Positions 34,554-47,661 are shown, counted from the first letter of the stretch. The stretch: 64,000 bases of DNA from Perognathus longimembris pacificus (GCF_023159225.1 NC_063171.1:11174826-11238825); one strand, 5' to 3'. Numbers and translations are program-made. Notes: generated by a model from the sequence alone, not told the origin.

Positions 34554-36829
34554 TGTCCAGTTTAAAGTAATCTCAATTTCTGAATTGATGCTATGCTAGG
34601 CTAGCTGATTTCAGTGGCAACCGAAAAGCTGAATCTTACCTGAAAATTATATTTATCTAGATCCAGAAGATTGCTCCACACATAGTCTAAAAATGTGGGC
34701 ATACAAAATTTCAAGATTTGGAACAACAACAAAATAAAATAAAGCAAAACCTCAATCATCCACACAAAGAAAAACAGAAAATAAAATCTAGCAAGAGGAA
34801 AGATAAAGAATTAAATCCTCAGCAATGTGAAGATTGGAATTATAGGACAAGGAATTAATGTATAAGAGTAAATTTTGGCAGAAAACTAAAGACTCTAATG
34901 GTAGAGTTCAAATTATTCTTCTAGAATTGAAAACTTCAATGACCAAGACTAAATTATTTATGGGTGAAGTTAACAGGAAGTTAGACAAACTTGATTTTAA
35001 AAAAGCGATGATCTAGCTTGAAGACTGGGCAGAAGAAAATAGGAAATACAATGTTGAGAAAAAATGAAGAGGAAATTTAGAAATGAGCTTATAAGAGCAC
35101 ATACCTAATTAGACTTGCCTGTCTTTGCTCACAGACCACCTGGGAGCCCTTCCACCTTAGTAGCTAGGAGACATCTTTTACCTAGCTGTGATTTCTTAAG
35201 AAAACCTTCCTCATCTGAAGAAACTCGGCTCATTGATGAGATGGTGATATCAAAGCTATAAATGAGAAAATAAAGGATAAATTAGAATGTCTTTCTGGAC
35301 AAGCAGTAAATCACTACTTTAAAAGTGAGGCTAAACATGACCAAAAAAGAAACAAAAAGCCAAAGGAGTCAGGTAGACTCCATTTGACCAAATATGGGGC
35401 ATTTCAATATATATAAAATAGCAGAAGTAACAGGGTTATGGCCCAGTGACTAAAAATTATGGCATAGTATTCATACAAATCATAATTAAGCATTCCCATG
35501 GTACCTTGTACAAATCTACTGACAGCACTTATCACACAGTGAAGGAATTAAACAGAGAAGTCTGATTATAATTAAGAACTAGAACTTCAGGAATTGAACT
35601 TTTCCTTTTATGAAATGGGAGAATTTCTTGACTCCTTTGTACTTCAGTTTCTTCATAAGTGAGGAAGATGATAGCATTTAGTTTATTGGATAAGAGGATC
35701 AAATCACATTACATAGCATTTATGCAGCATTTCATAGAATGGAAGGAAATAGTAGTTGTAAAATAAATAAATGTTAAAGTTGGTATAGATGATCAAAGAG
35801 GTATGATTAGAAATCCCACAATGAGCATGAGTTTCATTCCTATTCCCCCTTCTCCGTGTTGTAGATTTTCTGTCAGGCAAGAGAGTAGAACAGTGGGAAA
35901 GAGTGAGAAAAACTTGATTATCGTCTCTGGAATCAGACATAAGCAGACACCTTTTCTTATACCAGCTGTCAATGTGATGAGTGGGAGCTAGTGCAGCCCA
36001 TTTGACTTGTCATGAAGAGACTTAGACTCATATACAGACTCTAATGAGTATCCCATAGACATGATATGAGTGGGCACATGGGAAAACAGAACTTCACAAG
36101 ATATTGGAGAAGTATACCATCCTTAGAAGTCCCCTAATGTCATAGCCATCCAAAGATGGCAGAGCTATGTATTTCTAAGTAAGCTTAAATTTCCCGAGTA
36201 AATGGTAAGTGAGAAAAAGTCAGAGCCTTCCCCAAAGGCCAAGAACCCACAAGAGCATGCAGGGAATCTGATGAAGTTAATGGGCAATGATACATAACAA
36301 GTCTCAACATTAATTTAGAAAGAGTTATCAGGTTAAGTCTTTGGCAGAGAGGTGAGGTAAGCCTCAGAACTTCCTGGTCGAGTAGTGACAGCATTTTTTT
36401 TATTTGAAACAAAGCTCTCCACTATTTTGACAGTTCTATCTTCTATAAAGTTTACATTTGCACGGAAAGAGAATTTTGGCTCAAAGTAATGCTAGAATGT
36501 GCTTCAGCAAGTTATGTCTAATCAAAACATCTTTAAACCCCTCTCTCTCTATCTCTCTCTCCCTCCCTTTTTTTCTCTCTGTGTATGTGTGTATGTAAAA
36601 ATTGTTCTACTTTTTATTCATTTTAGTTGAAAAATTTATATTTCTTTTCTATGGATATTATAGTAAAGTAAGCAACAAAAATACATGAAATTCGATGGGA
36701 AAGCAAAGCAAGAGCACCTGTCTGTCCTGGGGTAGATTCCTGTGTAAGTGACAGACTACTATCATTGGCAGTCCTGTCTTCAGAATGGCATGCTTGTAAT
36801 ATTAAGTGCTTGATTGAGAATGATTTTTT
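34554..36829. other. No recognised gene or repeat
   Basis: About 2.3 kb without recognisable repeat or exon, apart from a CT-rich patch at 36540-36590. This is one of the longest stretches free of recent retrotransposons in the window. Confidence 0.45.
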
Positions 36830-37062
36830 TTCTTGTTTTGGGGCTTGAATTTGGAACCTGAGTGCTGCCTCTGAGCTTTTTTGCTCAAGGCTAGCGCTCT
36901 ATCACTTGAGTCACAGATTAATTTCTTGATTTATTTTTGGTATTTAATTGGAGAGAAGAATCTCATATACTTTCTCACCTGAGTTGGCTTTGGACAAGGG
37001 TCCTGAGATCTCCATCTCCAGAGTAACTATGATTACAAGCATGATGCACCAGCATTCAAACA
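36830..37062 (-). repeat. Composite SINE, antisense
   Basis: Right half near 36838-36925 (GGGGCTTGAATTTGGAACCT, TGCTCAAGGCTAGCGCTCTA). B1-like left half to 37062, ending ACTATGATTACAAGCATGAT. Diverged. Confidence 0.72.
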
Positions 37063-38123
37063 TCCAGGTAAGTGTTATTTAAAAGTTTCTTATGGTGTCA
37101 TTATAGAAAAGTAGAAAATTTTATTCACCATTGGGACTGATTTCCTTTAAAAACAAGTGGAATAATAATGTACATATGTGAAGATGGAATGAAGTAATTT
37201 GAAGGGATAAGTGAGACTGATGATATTGATGGGAAAAATGATGGAGGAGGCGTGACAATAATCAAGAGGTATTTTCTCATAAATTGACATGTTGCATTAA
37301 AACATATTTGTACAACTATTTAAAGATAGCTTAAATATGTATTAATATATTGCATATATAGTATGTTATATATATTACATTAATATATTATATAAAATGG
37401 TGAGAGAAAAAATTCTAGTTAGAATGGAAAACAGCACATTGCTTGCTTGGGACAAATAGTAAAAACTAAACTTTGTGAATAAAAAATGAAGAGACCACCG
37501 GGTAGCTCATGGGGCTGAGGAAAATACTGGAGAGCTAGGCTTAGAAAACCTAAGAACTAAAAAAAATGATTGTTGACATCACAGACAAGATATGAAGTTG
37601 CAACAACAGTGGGCATGTCCATGCAGCCCTGCCCCAGGACTCAGGAAAGTGATCTACACTCCACCCTGCTGCCTGTAGTCTGCAACCCTTGCATTCACTG
37701 TATGTCAGGCAGCCTTTGGCTACCTGGGTTACCTAGAAAACATGTTGAATGAAGTCTTTCTTGAAAATCTCTAAGGTAAACTTCATTAATCTAAATGCAA
37801 ATCCCTCTGTTGATGGCCTTTAGGGTAGAAATCTGCCAGCCAGTGTGGCCAAGTTTCCATAGGAAAGAAGAAATCAAAATCAAGGAGGTCAGAAAATTGG
37901 TCTTTTGTAGATCAGCCTAGAAAATTATTAACCAACCCCTATATTCTAGGCAACATGCTGGTAATTTTATGTACATTGTCCTATTTAAACAGTTTAGCCA
38001 CCTTAGTTTTTATTAGACTCATTTAACACAAAAATATAGAAACCATGTAACAATATGAGGGCTAGCATTCAAACCCAGAGCTGTTTGATGATAGGATTTA
38101 TGATATTTTCACCATTTTAGCAT
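37063..38123. other. No recognised gene or repeat
   Basis: Unassigned AT-rich sequence. A TATATTA-rich patch lies at 37335-37395. Confidence 0.45.
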
Positions 38124-38133
38124 CCAGAAGCTT

Positions 38134-38391
38134 TTTTCTTCTTTTTCTTTTCTCCTTCCTTCCTCTCTCTCTCCCTTCCTTCCTTCCTTCCAGCCTTCCA
38201 TCCTCCCTTCTTTCCTTCCTTTCTTCTTTCCTTCCTCCCTCCCTCCCTCCCTCCCTCCCTCTCTTTCTTCCTTCCTTCCTTCCTTCCTTCCTTCCTTCCT
38301 TCCTTCCTTCCTTCCTTCCTTCCTTCCTTCCTCCCTTCTTTCCTTCCTTCCTTTCTTCTTTCCTTTCTTACTTTCTTTCTTCTTTCTTTCT
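38134..38391. repeat. (CCTT)n microsatellite block
   Basis: About 260 bp of CCTT, CCCT and TTTC repeats. The purest part is a CTTC run of about 65 bp at 38267-38331, preceded by a CCCT run at 38235-38260. It lies exactly between the TSD-like AGAAGCTT and the antisense SINE at 38392-38634, so it occupies the place of the SINE's A tail. The minus-strand 95-codon Lys/Glu/Arg/Gly frame is a translation of the repeat. Confidence 0.95.
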
Positions 38392-38636
38392 GCCATTCCT
38401 GGGGCTTGAATCAGGGCCTAGGCACTGTCCATGAGCCTTTTTGTGCTCTAGTCTAGGATTATAGCACTTAAGCCAAGATGCCATTTCTGGCTTTTTTTAA
38501 ATAGCTTTTTGGAGATAAGAGTCTCACAGGGACTTTTCTGCTAAGGCTGGCTTCTAAGGACAATCCTCAGATCAATCTTCAGATCTCAGCCTCCTGAGCA
38601 GCTAGGATTAGAGTTGTGAGCCACTCATGCCCAGCT
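38392..38636 (-). repeat. Composite SINE, antisense, with expanded tail
   Basis: Right half: GGGGCTTGAATCAGGGCCTA. Left B1-like half: CAGATCTCAGCCTCCTGAGC then GTGAGCCACTCATGCCCAGC. CAGAAGCTT before the tail and CAGGAAGCTT after the head form a likely TSD. Confidence 0.8.
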
Positions 38637-39057
38637 TCAGGAAGCTTCTTAATCAGTGCATCACTGAGAAAGAAAATCAATCTCTTCTAGACAAAATCAG
38701 GTTGCTTGTAGCTGATTCAAGAGGTGGAAAAGCACCTTTAATAGAAAACATATTATTATATATAATATATTTGTTTATGTATAAATATACATTAAATAAT
38801 AGAAAAGTATACACTTTAATATAATAAAGTGTAAGGAAACACTGAGGAAGTCTGAAATTTAGTGAGCCTCCTAAATATCTCATCTTTGAAGATCATTCTT
38901 AACTTTGACTATATCCAACCAAGCAGTTGTATAACTGTAGAAAATAAAATTTCTTGTACAAACCTAATAGTAACCAGTTATCATCTACCTTAGAAAGTAA
39001 GGTCTCTCCCAAAGAAATTCATTTGTCTTCCCTTCTGCATATTTTATGTTTACTTAA

Positions 39058-39145
39058 TATACATATATATGTGTGTGTATGTGTGTATACATGTAAATAT
39101 ACATGTATGCATCTATATTGTGTGCATATATCTATATATACACAG
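39058..39145. repeat. TA/TG-rich simple repeat
   Basis: Imperfect TATG, TGTG and TATA repeats adjoining the antisense composite SINE that follows. Confidence 0.85.
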
Positions 39146-39157
39146 TTTTTTCCTCTT

Positions 39158-39455
39158 TTTTGTGATTATAAGGTTTAAACTCAGGACCTCCTGCTTGCTA
39201 AGTAGGCCTATTACCAATAAGCCATAACTAAATTCCATTTTAATTTTGAGATGTAGTCATGCTTATTACCCAAGGGCATGTGCCTAGAAAATGATCCTCT
39301 TATTTATGCTTCCCACCCTAGCTGGAATAACAAGCTTAGCAGCTTCTTTCTGTGAATTTTGTATACTTTTGCCTATGCTGGCTTAGAAGCATGGTCCCCT
39401 TTTGTCAGATTCCACTTAGCACAATTTATAGGTGTGAGTCATCACATCAAACTGT
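39158..39455 (-). repeat. Old three-part composite SINE, antisense
   Basis: A tRNA-like piece (39158-39235, TAAGGTTTAAACTCAGGACC) is followed by two B1-like antisense units (39240-39345 and 39350-39450; the latter ends TTTATAGGTGTGAGTCATCA). The same order occurs at 31065-31830 and 30-763. Confidence 0.6.
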
Positions 39456-41138
39456 TGATTAAGAGTCTCATGCACTTTTTGCCTGGCCTTAGCCTTGAAT
39501 CATGCCTGATGCCTAGCTCCATTCTGATGTTCTTAATAGGAAGTAATGATACCTGATGAATCCATTTTTGGAACATTTGTAACATGTTTGTGGTTCCACA
39601 TAATCAATAAGTTCCATAAAATCTTTTTTGTGTGTTCATTTAATATTTATAAATGATTCATGATTTCTTCTTCTTTTAAAAGCAATGCATTTTCATCCAA
39701 GGGTACTCTTAATTCAAATAGTCAGAAAGTAAGAATTACATTTGGGTCTGTTCAGGTCAGTATTTCTTCCTTCATGTTGCAGAAAGTAAACTGCCTGTTC
39801 TTATGATTAAGTCACCATGCTTTTATCCCTGGGATAAATGAGATGATAGGACAGAAAAAGCAAGCCGGCTTTTTCCAGTGGTGGAGTGCGGAAAGATCAA
39901 GGAAGATGGGTGAGTACAAAAACTACATCCTGATTTCCCTACACTTCTAAGAATGGATGCTAATATGGAGATGGGGCTGAGAACCAGTGAGTTAGCTAGG
40001 AACTGCCCCAGAAAGCCACATTCTTATTGGCTCATATAGCAGGGAAATTAAGAGGTTTTATTTGTCCCCCAGGGAAGGCATTATGGATAACAGCACTGTG
40101 GGGGTGTGGCTAGAGAGGAGGTGGGGTTCCTCCTGTCTGCAATGGAGAGAGATGAACCAAAAGTCCCCACCCCAGGATTCACAGTGCTGTTGGATCACCT
40201 AATAAAATAAAGGATGAATTGGTAAGTTGGGATTTCAGAAGAAGAGCAAATAATTTAAAAATATTCCTTTTGCCCAATTCTTAGACTAAAATTTTTCACT
40301 AATCCAAAATTCAGATTTAACCAGTGTTCTATATTTTTATTTGTGAATTAGAACTACAACTAGAAACTAATATCTGGGTGGATCCATAGCCTCCTGCCTT
40401 TCTGCTGCCTGGTCACAGAACCACACACACATACACAGTCATGAGGAAATCTAAAGGCCAGTATTCTAGAAGCAGTATCACAGACAAAAGAGGAGATTTG
40501 GCTAGCATTAACTAGCAGATTTAAAGTTGTGGCTTCTAGTCTTTCCTTCAGGGAAGGAATCCTATAAAATATTAGTTTGGTTAGTTACAGAGAAATAAAG
40601 CCTTATTTTCATTTGCACTCCTAAACAGTACTGTTGCAAAGTTTTTCACCCTTCTATAAGGACTGCAATAGATATTTGTCATAAAAATATGCAGAATTTC
40701 TAACACAACAGGTGCTGGAGAAAGTCTGTCCCCTCTTGAGAGGAGTGCTGGATTGAATTTTAGAGCTACCTGACTCATGATGCAGATGCTACATGATCAT
40801 CTACACCAGTCACTTTACACTTTATGTGGAAACATGAGCCTCCCCCACTTTTTACCGGGAAATGGCTCCAGTCTTTTATGCATTCTCCTTTTGTTTATAG
40901 CACACACAAAGACTACAAGGGACTTTTGCAAATTGCTAATGGAGCAATTAAGTTAATCCCAGCCACTACAATTTCCCTTAAATCAAAATACCTGAGGTCT
41001 TTTCCCTAGGAAGGAATTATGCTTCCTACTTCACAAGCTTTTATGAAGATTAAGAAATTAATGTTTTCAACACAGATTTAGAACCCTGGACAAATGTCTC
41101 CATTAGTTGTTTTAGAACTTTATGAAGATTTGCTTTAT
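39456..41138. other. No recognised gene or repeat
   Basis: About 1.7 kb of unassigned sequence without convincing exon or repeat. Confidence 0.45.
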
Positions 41139-41154
41139 TGAAGTATTTATTGTG

Positions 41155-41394
41155 TTTTTTTGTGTGTTTTTTTTTTGTTTTTTTGTTTTGTTTTGTTTTT
41201 GGCCAGTCCTGGGCCGTCAACTCAGGGCCTGAGCACTGTCCCTGGCTTCTTTTTTGCTCAAGGCTAGCACTCTGCCACTTGAGCCACAGCACCACTTCTG
41301 GCCATTTTCTGTATATGTGGTGCTGAGGAATCGAACCCAGGGCCTCATGTATATGAGGCAAGCACTCTTGCCACTAGGCCATATTCCCAGCCCC
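41155..41394 (-). repeat. Dimeric ID-like SINE, antisense
   Basis: T-rich tail (41155-41200), right half from GGCCAGTCCTGGGCCGTCAA, left ID-like half ending AGGCCATATTCCCAGCC. The 16-bp TSD TGAAGTATTTATTGTG at 41139-41154 recurs with one mismatch at 41395-41410. Confidence 0.93.
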
Positions 41395-41410
41395 TGAAGT
41401 ATCTATTGTG

Positions 41411-42184
41411 AACTACAAAAGTAAAAAGCAAACTGTCAGAGTGTTGACATAGTATACACTGACCACTTGAAATGTGATTATCTGGACCAGGGAGTTGAAT
41501 TTACATTTTATTTATCTTAATTTAAATATAAATTTTAATAGACATGTGTGAGTAGTGCCTACATGTCACACAGCATCATTGGGAAAATAAATCACAAAAT
41601 GTGTACATTTACTATTCAAAGGGCAACGTTGATGTCACAGTCCTAATACACAACAATTATAATGACACACTGTTATCACAAGTTTCTTATCTCTACAACA
41701 GAATTTTATTTAAAAATTTTGAAAATAAGACATTCCCCTCAGGAAATGCAAAGTGTAACAAAATATTGATTAAACAATACTAAATAGGCCATATCAAATA
41801 CTATAACATACACACACATTATTCAAGGAAACATTACATGCAAACTTTTTCACTATTTCTCCTCAAATTTATTTAATTCTTAAACCTCTTTTATCCCCAG
41901 AATGCCTATTCATATCTTTTAAAATTGGTTTTAGGAAATATCCAGAGACACCTTTTGGGAAATGCTAATATGTTAGCAAAGAGGAATACAATGTAACTGA
42001 ATGTTAAACCTACATAAAGCTACTTTTGAAATGAACCTTTATCTACACACAGAATTAAGGTTTAGCATCATTCATTATTTGGAGACTGACATCTTTTTCA
42101 TCATTCTTCCTACCCCATCCCTTACCTTTCAACTGCCCTACCATACTGTCTATCAGGGAAACTCCAAATAAATGTTTCAGTAGC
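41411..42184. other. No recognised gene or repeat
   Basis: AT-rich unassigned sequence. Confidence 0.45.
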
Positions 42185-42189
42185 TCAAT

Positions 42190-42735
42190 AGCTAGTACAT
42201 TTCACTTAGCATTATCTTATGGGTTCATATGTGCATAGCTATTGAGTTATTGTGATCTTCTGCTATGTCTATCCTAGAGATGTACTAATTATTCCGTATG
42301 AGGCAAAACATAATGCTAAGTGAAATTAACTCTATGTTACGGAAATAAGTGGTATATTATTGTTGTAATTAATTTCAACATGCTATGTGAAATGGCACCT
42401 TTATTTTTCTCTCATATTCCTTTGCTGTGGTTTTATTTCTGCTTTTACTTTAACTAATCTGTATAGACATTTATTGGAACTAGGGAAGGGAAAGGGACAC
42501 CAATATTGAGAGACAAAGGATAAAAAGACAAACTATTGCAATACTTACTAGCAATACCTACAAAACCAATTGGTGTAAACCAACTGTACAACTCATGGCA
42601 AGGAGGGAAGTGGGGAGGGGCAAATGGGGGAAAAATGAAGGAGGAGGTAACAAGTTGGATAACCAATGTACTTGCTTTACATATGAAACTGTAACCCTTC
42701 TTTACTTCACTTTGACAATAAAGAAGGGAAAAATA
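42190..42735 (+). mobile_element. L1 3'UTR with 5' inversion (twin priming)
   Basis: Bases 42190-42308 are antisense (TTTCACTTAGCATTATCTTA to ATTATTCCGTATGAGG). From about 42310 the sense 3'UTR begins (TAATGCTAAGTGAAATTAAC) and runs to AATAAAG and the tail at about 42735. A short stretch of the 3'UTR is therefore present in both orientations around the joint. The flanks ATAGCTAGTACAT and ATAGGTAGTAAACAT form a possible TSD. Confidence 0.78.
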
Positions 42736-42744
42736 GGTAGTAAA

Positions 42745-43198
42745 CATAAACACATAAGATGAGGCTAAGCAAAATGAACTCTAAGTTATGGAAATAAGTT
42801 GCTTATCATTGTTGTTTTTAGTGAAATTACATTTTTTCTTTTGTATTTCTTCCACATGGTTTTACCACTGATGTCACTGTAACTGATTTTGGTACCCTGG
42901 GTATTGTATATATGTTTATCAAAACTAGGAAAGGGAAGGGGAACATAAAAGTGGAGAGACAATCGGTAAAAGACAAACCAATGCAACAGCAATACTTAGA
43001 AGGCAATATGCTGTAAACCAACTGTACAACTGTGGGGGGTGGGAAGGGAATGGGGGGGAGATTTGGGGGGGAAGGTGGGAAAATGAGGGATGATGTAACA
43101 ACTTTGATAACAACTGGACTCATTGCCTTACATATGAAACTGTAACCCCTCTGTACACCACTTTGAAAGTGAATAAATAAATGAATAAATCTTTTTTG
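42745..43198 (+). mobile_element. 5'-truncated L1: 3'UTR only
   Basis: A second 3'UTR copy directly downstream, from AAACACATAAGATGAGGCTA to the GAATAAATAAATG-type tail. It contains a long G-rich tract at 43032-43085. Confidence 0.87.
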
Positions 43199-43207
43199 TA
43201 AAGTCAT

Positions 43208-43452
43208 TTTAGCTAGGCACTAGTGATTCATACATGTAATCCTAGATAATCAGGAGGCTGAAATGTGAGAGCTAGTTTGAAGTCAACATGGTCAGGAAAG
43301 TCAAGATACTCTTATTTCTATTTAATCACAGACAAAGCCAGAAGTGGTGCTGAGGCACAAGTGATAGAACACTAACCTTGAGAAAAAGAACCCAAGGACA
43401 GTGCCCTGGCCAAGAGTTCAAGCCCCAATTCTGGCAAAACAACAACAACAAC
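43208..43452 (+). repeat. Composite B1-like plus tRNA-like SINE
   Basis: Left half: CATGTAATCCTAGATAATCA and GGAGGCTGAAATG. Right half: GAAGTGGTGCTGAGGCACAA then GAGTTCAAGCCCCAATTCTG, with a CAA-repeat tail. Confidence 0.77.
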
Positions 43453-43593
43453 AACAAATGCCATTTTAAACATTTATTTCAACAGATTTTATAAAGGAAT
43501 TTAATAGAAAATTATGAGTCTGTCCACCTGTTCCATTCAGGGAAAGGTATCAAACAGATGCATCTTAAAGTAGAATAGAACAACCTAAAGCTA

Positions 43594-43740
43594 TAGTGAG
43601 AAAGAGGGGAGAAAGGGAAGGAAAAGGAAAGGAAGGAACAGGGTCACAAAGAAATGGGAAGGGAAAGGTGAGGAAAAATGGGAGGAAACAAAAGAAAGGG
43701 AAAGAAAAAGAAGAAAGAAAAAAAATAGAAAGAAAAAGAC
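43594..43740. repeat. GA/GGAAA purine-rich tract
   Basis: Low-complexity purine tract just before the 43.8-kb L1. An antisense open frame across it is Phe/Leu/Pro/Ser low complexity only. Confidence 0.8.
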
Positions 43741-44421
43741 AAAACAAAAATTGACAATTTAACAATTTGATTTAAACAATGATAATAAAGGTTGAGGAGA
43801 GAAGAAAAATAAGAAGAGACAAAGAATGTTACTACATATTAATAAATGGATCTCTCCTACAGGAGGATATAACCATCCTAAACTTCTATACATCAAATGC
43901 TGGAGCTCCCAATTTCATCAAACAAACACTACTGACTCTGAAAGCACATACAAATCCAAACCCATTGATTATTGGAGACTTTAACATACCACTATCACCT
44001 CTGGACAGATCAGCACACCAAAAATGGAGCAGAGAAACCTCAATTTAAAAACTGCATAGATCTACTAGACTTAACCAACAACTACAGAATATTCAGCCCA
44101 GCATTCTTCTTAGCTACTTCTTGGCTACACATGGAACATTCTCCAAAATAGATCACTTTTTAGTGCACAAAGCAAATCTGTACAAATTTGGAAATGTTGA
44201 ATTAATTCCTTGCATCCTCTTAGACGACAATGGAATAAAATTAGAGGTCAACACAAAAAGTTGCCACAGAGAATCCTGCAACTCATGGAGACTGAACAAC
44301 ATATTGCTGAACCGTCAGTGTGTTGTTGAAGAAATCACAACAGAAAGATGTTTATGGCATTTAACGAAAATGAGCACACAAAATACCAGCTCTTTTGCGA
44401 CACAGAAAAGGCAGTAATCAG

Positions 44422-44627
44422 GGCTGGGGATATAGCCTAGTGGCAAGAGTGCCTGCCTTGGTATACCGAGGCCCTAGGTTCGATTCCCCAGCACCACATA
44501 TACAGAAAACGGCCAGAAGCGGCGCTGTGGCTCAAGAGGCAGAGTGCTAGCCTTGAGCGGGAAGAAGCCAGGGACAGTGCTCAGGCCCTGAGTCCAAGGC
44601 CCAGGACTGGGCAAAAAAAAAAAAAAA
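44422..44627 (+). repeat. Young dimeric ID-like SINE inside L1
   Basis: The cleanest copy in the window. Left half: GGCTGGGGATATAGCCTAGT and GGTTCGATTCCCCAGCACCA. Right half: GCGGCGCTGTGGCTCAAGAG ending CCAGGACTGGGC and a pure A tail. An exact 18-bp TSD, AGAAAAGGCAGTAATCAG, lies at 44404-44421 and 44628-44645. CpGs survive (for example GGCGCTG and GAGCGGG), another sign of youth. Confidence 0.95.
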
Positions 44628-47387
44628 AGAAAAGGCAGTAATCAGAGGAAAATATATAGCTCTGAGAACCTACATCAACAAACTAGAGAAATCTCAATCC
44701 AACAATTTAATGAGGCACCTTAAACTCCTTGAAAAGGAGCAACAAGTCAAACCCCAAGCCAATAGATAGAAACAAATAATTAAAATTAAATCCAAATTAA
44801 ATGAATTAGAGTCCAAAAAACCATAGAAGGAATAAAAAAACAAAACAAAGAGTTGGTTCTTTGAAAAAATTAACAAAATCGACAGACCCTTAGCAAATCT
44901 TACCAAAAAAGGAAGAGAGCACATTCAAATAAACAAAATCAGAGATGAGACTGGTAACATCACCACAGAAACAATCAAGATTCAAAATATAATAAGGAAA
45001 TATTTTGCAAACCTATATGCTAACAAATGTGAGAATCTGGAAGAAATGGACCAATTCCTAGAAAAACCGATATGCCCAAACTTAACCCAGAGATGTAAAC
45101 CTACTAAACAGACCCATATCAAACAATGAATTAGAAATGGGAATAAGAGATCTCCCATCCAAGAACAGCCCAGGACCAGATGAATTCACAACAGAATTCT
45201 ATAAAGCCTTCAAAACAGAACTAAGACCAATATTCCTCAAATTCTTCAGTGAAATTGAAAGTGAAAGCTGGCTACCAAACACATTTTACGATGTCAGTAC
45301 AACTCTTATCTCATAACAAGAAAGACTCATCAATGAAAGATAATTTTAGAACCATTTCCTGATGAACATCGAGGCAAAACTTCTCAACAAAATTCTGGCC
45401 AATCAACTTCAACAAATCATAAAAAAGCATACAGTATTTATCAAAATGAATTCATCTCAGGGATGCAAAGCTGGTCCAATATACACAAATCAGGAAATGT
45501 AATACACCACATCAATAGGATCAAGGTCAAGAATTACATCATTATTTCCTTATATGCAGAAAATACATTTGAACAATCTAGCACCATTTTATGATGAAAG
45601 ACTTGGAGAAACTAGGATTTCAAGAAACATTCCTGAATATAATAAGGGCCATATAGGACAAACCTACAGCTAGCATTATACTTAATGTCAAAAAGTTAAA
45701 GGCATTTTCTTTAAAATCAGGAGCAAGACAAGGATGTCTGCTCTCTCCACTCTTCTTCAAAATAGTACCAGAATTCCTAGACAGAGCAATAAGGCAACAG
45801 GCAAATATAAAAGGGATGATCCAAATAGGGAAAGATGAAGTTAAATTTTCTCTCTCTCTGACCATGACATGATCCTATATTTAAAGAACCCCATAGACTC
45901 CCAAGTTACTTGAGCACTTGAACTGATCCAAAACGTTGGCAAAATAGCAGGACATAAAATAAATCCTCAAAAATCAATGGCTTTTCTTTATGCCAACAAT
46001 GCAAGGGACCAGGTTGAAATCAGGAAAGCAACTCCTCTTGAAATAGCCTAAAAAAACCTAAAATACTTAGGAATAACCTTACCCAAAGAAGTGAAAGGCT
46101 TCTATGATGAGAACTTTAAAAACCTGAAAAAGGAAATTAAAGCAGAACTAAGGAAATGGAAAAGCCTCCCATGTTCCTGGATTGGGAGGATTGACACTGT
46201 CAAAAATGGCAATATTGCCAAATGCTATTTACAGATTCAACGCAATACCCATGAATATTTCAACACGATTCTTTAGTGAAATAGAGGAAGCAATCCAAAA
46301 ATTCATATGGAACAATAAAAAGCCCCCTATAGCAAAAATAATCCTAAGCAGGAAGAACAGTGCTGGAGGAATTAAGAACAAAATTTCAAACACTATTACA
46401 ATGCTATCATAATAAAAAAAACAGCTTGGTATTGGCACCAAAACAGACCTGAGGACCAGTGGAGTATTCATGAAGACTCAGAAATGAACCAGTAGAACTA
46501 TGGATGTATAATCTTTGATGAATGAGCTAAAAAATAGGATGGAAGAAAGACAGACTCTTGATGAAATGGTGCTGGCAAAATTAGTTCAACACCTGTAACA
46601 AACTAAAACTAGATTTTTATATATCACCCTGCACCAAAATCAATTCCAAATGGATCAAAGACCTTGAGGCAAAATCATATTCCCTGAAAACATTGCAAGA
46701 AGGAATTGCAGAGAAACACTTGGGCTCCTTGGCACAGGATGAAACTTCCTTAATAAAGGTGACGAAACTCAACAAATCAAAAAAAGCTTGAACAAACAGG
46801 ACTGCACCAAACTGCAGAGCTTCTGCACAGCAAAGGACATACTTTACAAGATAAATAGAGAGTCCACAGGTTCGGAGAAGATCTTCACTGGCCATACAAC
46901 AGGCAAGGGGGGGCCTCATATCTAAAACATACATAGAACTTAAAACAATAAATTCCACCATAACAAACCCTCAAAGAACAACTGCCCCCTCAATAAATGG
47001 GCTAAAAACATAAAAAGAGACTTTTCTGAAGAGGAAATGAGAATGGCCAAGAGAAACATGAAGAAGTGCTCAACATCACTGGCTATAAAATAAATGCAAA
47101 TCAAAACAACATTGCGATTCCACCTCATCCCAGAAAGAATGTCCATTATCAAAAAAACTAATAATAACAGATGCTGGAGGGGACAACAAAAGGGAACCCT
47201 ACTACACCATTGATGGGAGTGTAAAATTGTTAAATAGCTCTGGAAAGCAGTTTGGAGGTTACTCAGAAGGCTAAACCTAGAGTTCCCCTACGACCCAGCA
47301 GTTCCACTTTGGGGTATCTACCCAAAAGATTATAAGGAAGACCACACTAAAGCCACCAGTACAACTATGTTCATTGCAACACAATTT

Positions 47388-47661
47388 TGCTGGAGCCAGC
47401 CGGCAATGAAAGGGAATCCTGATTGAGGGGGTGAGGATAAAAGAAAAAGAAAAACACAAGACAAGAGAAAAAAGACAAGAGACAAAGATGGGGTCCGGGA
47501 GGTCTGCAGCTCCAGATTGTAACTCAAGACTGTGGCCTCGTTTATTCTTAACTTCCAGCTTATATGCAGTTTAGAAACCAAGGAATAGCATAGGGTTACT
47601 AAAGTTCAAGAGATAACAATATAGCCAGGTGCCAGGATGAACTTGCTGTCGGCTCCCTGCA
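47388..47661 (-). mobile_element. Solo LTR, ERVK-like (274 bp), in L1
   Basis: It interrupts the L1 ORF2 text within the word ACAATTTGTCAT. The 6-bp TSD CAATTT lies at 47382-47387 and 47662-47667, and the element begins TG and ends CA on both strands. On the minus strand a TATA-like CATATAAGC (about 47559-47567) is followed by AATAAA (47541-47546) and a T-rich region, the order of an LTR. The 6-bp TSD and TGCAGGGAGCC start fit class II (ERVK/IAP-like) elements. No internal genes remain. Confidence 0.87.

Noticed and set aside
38109..38396. 95-codon Lys/Glu/Arg/Gly-rich minus frame
   Set aside because: It is a translation of the CCTT microsatellite.
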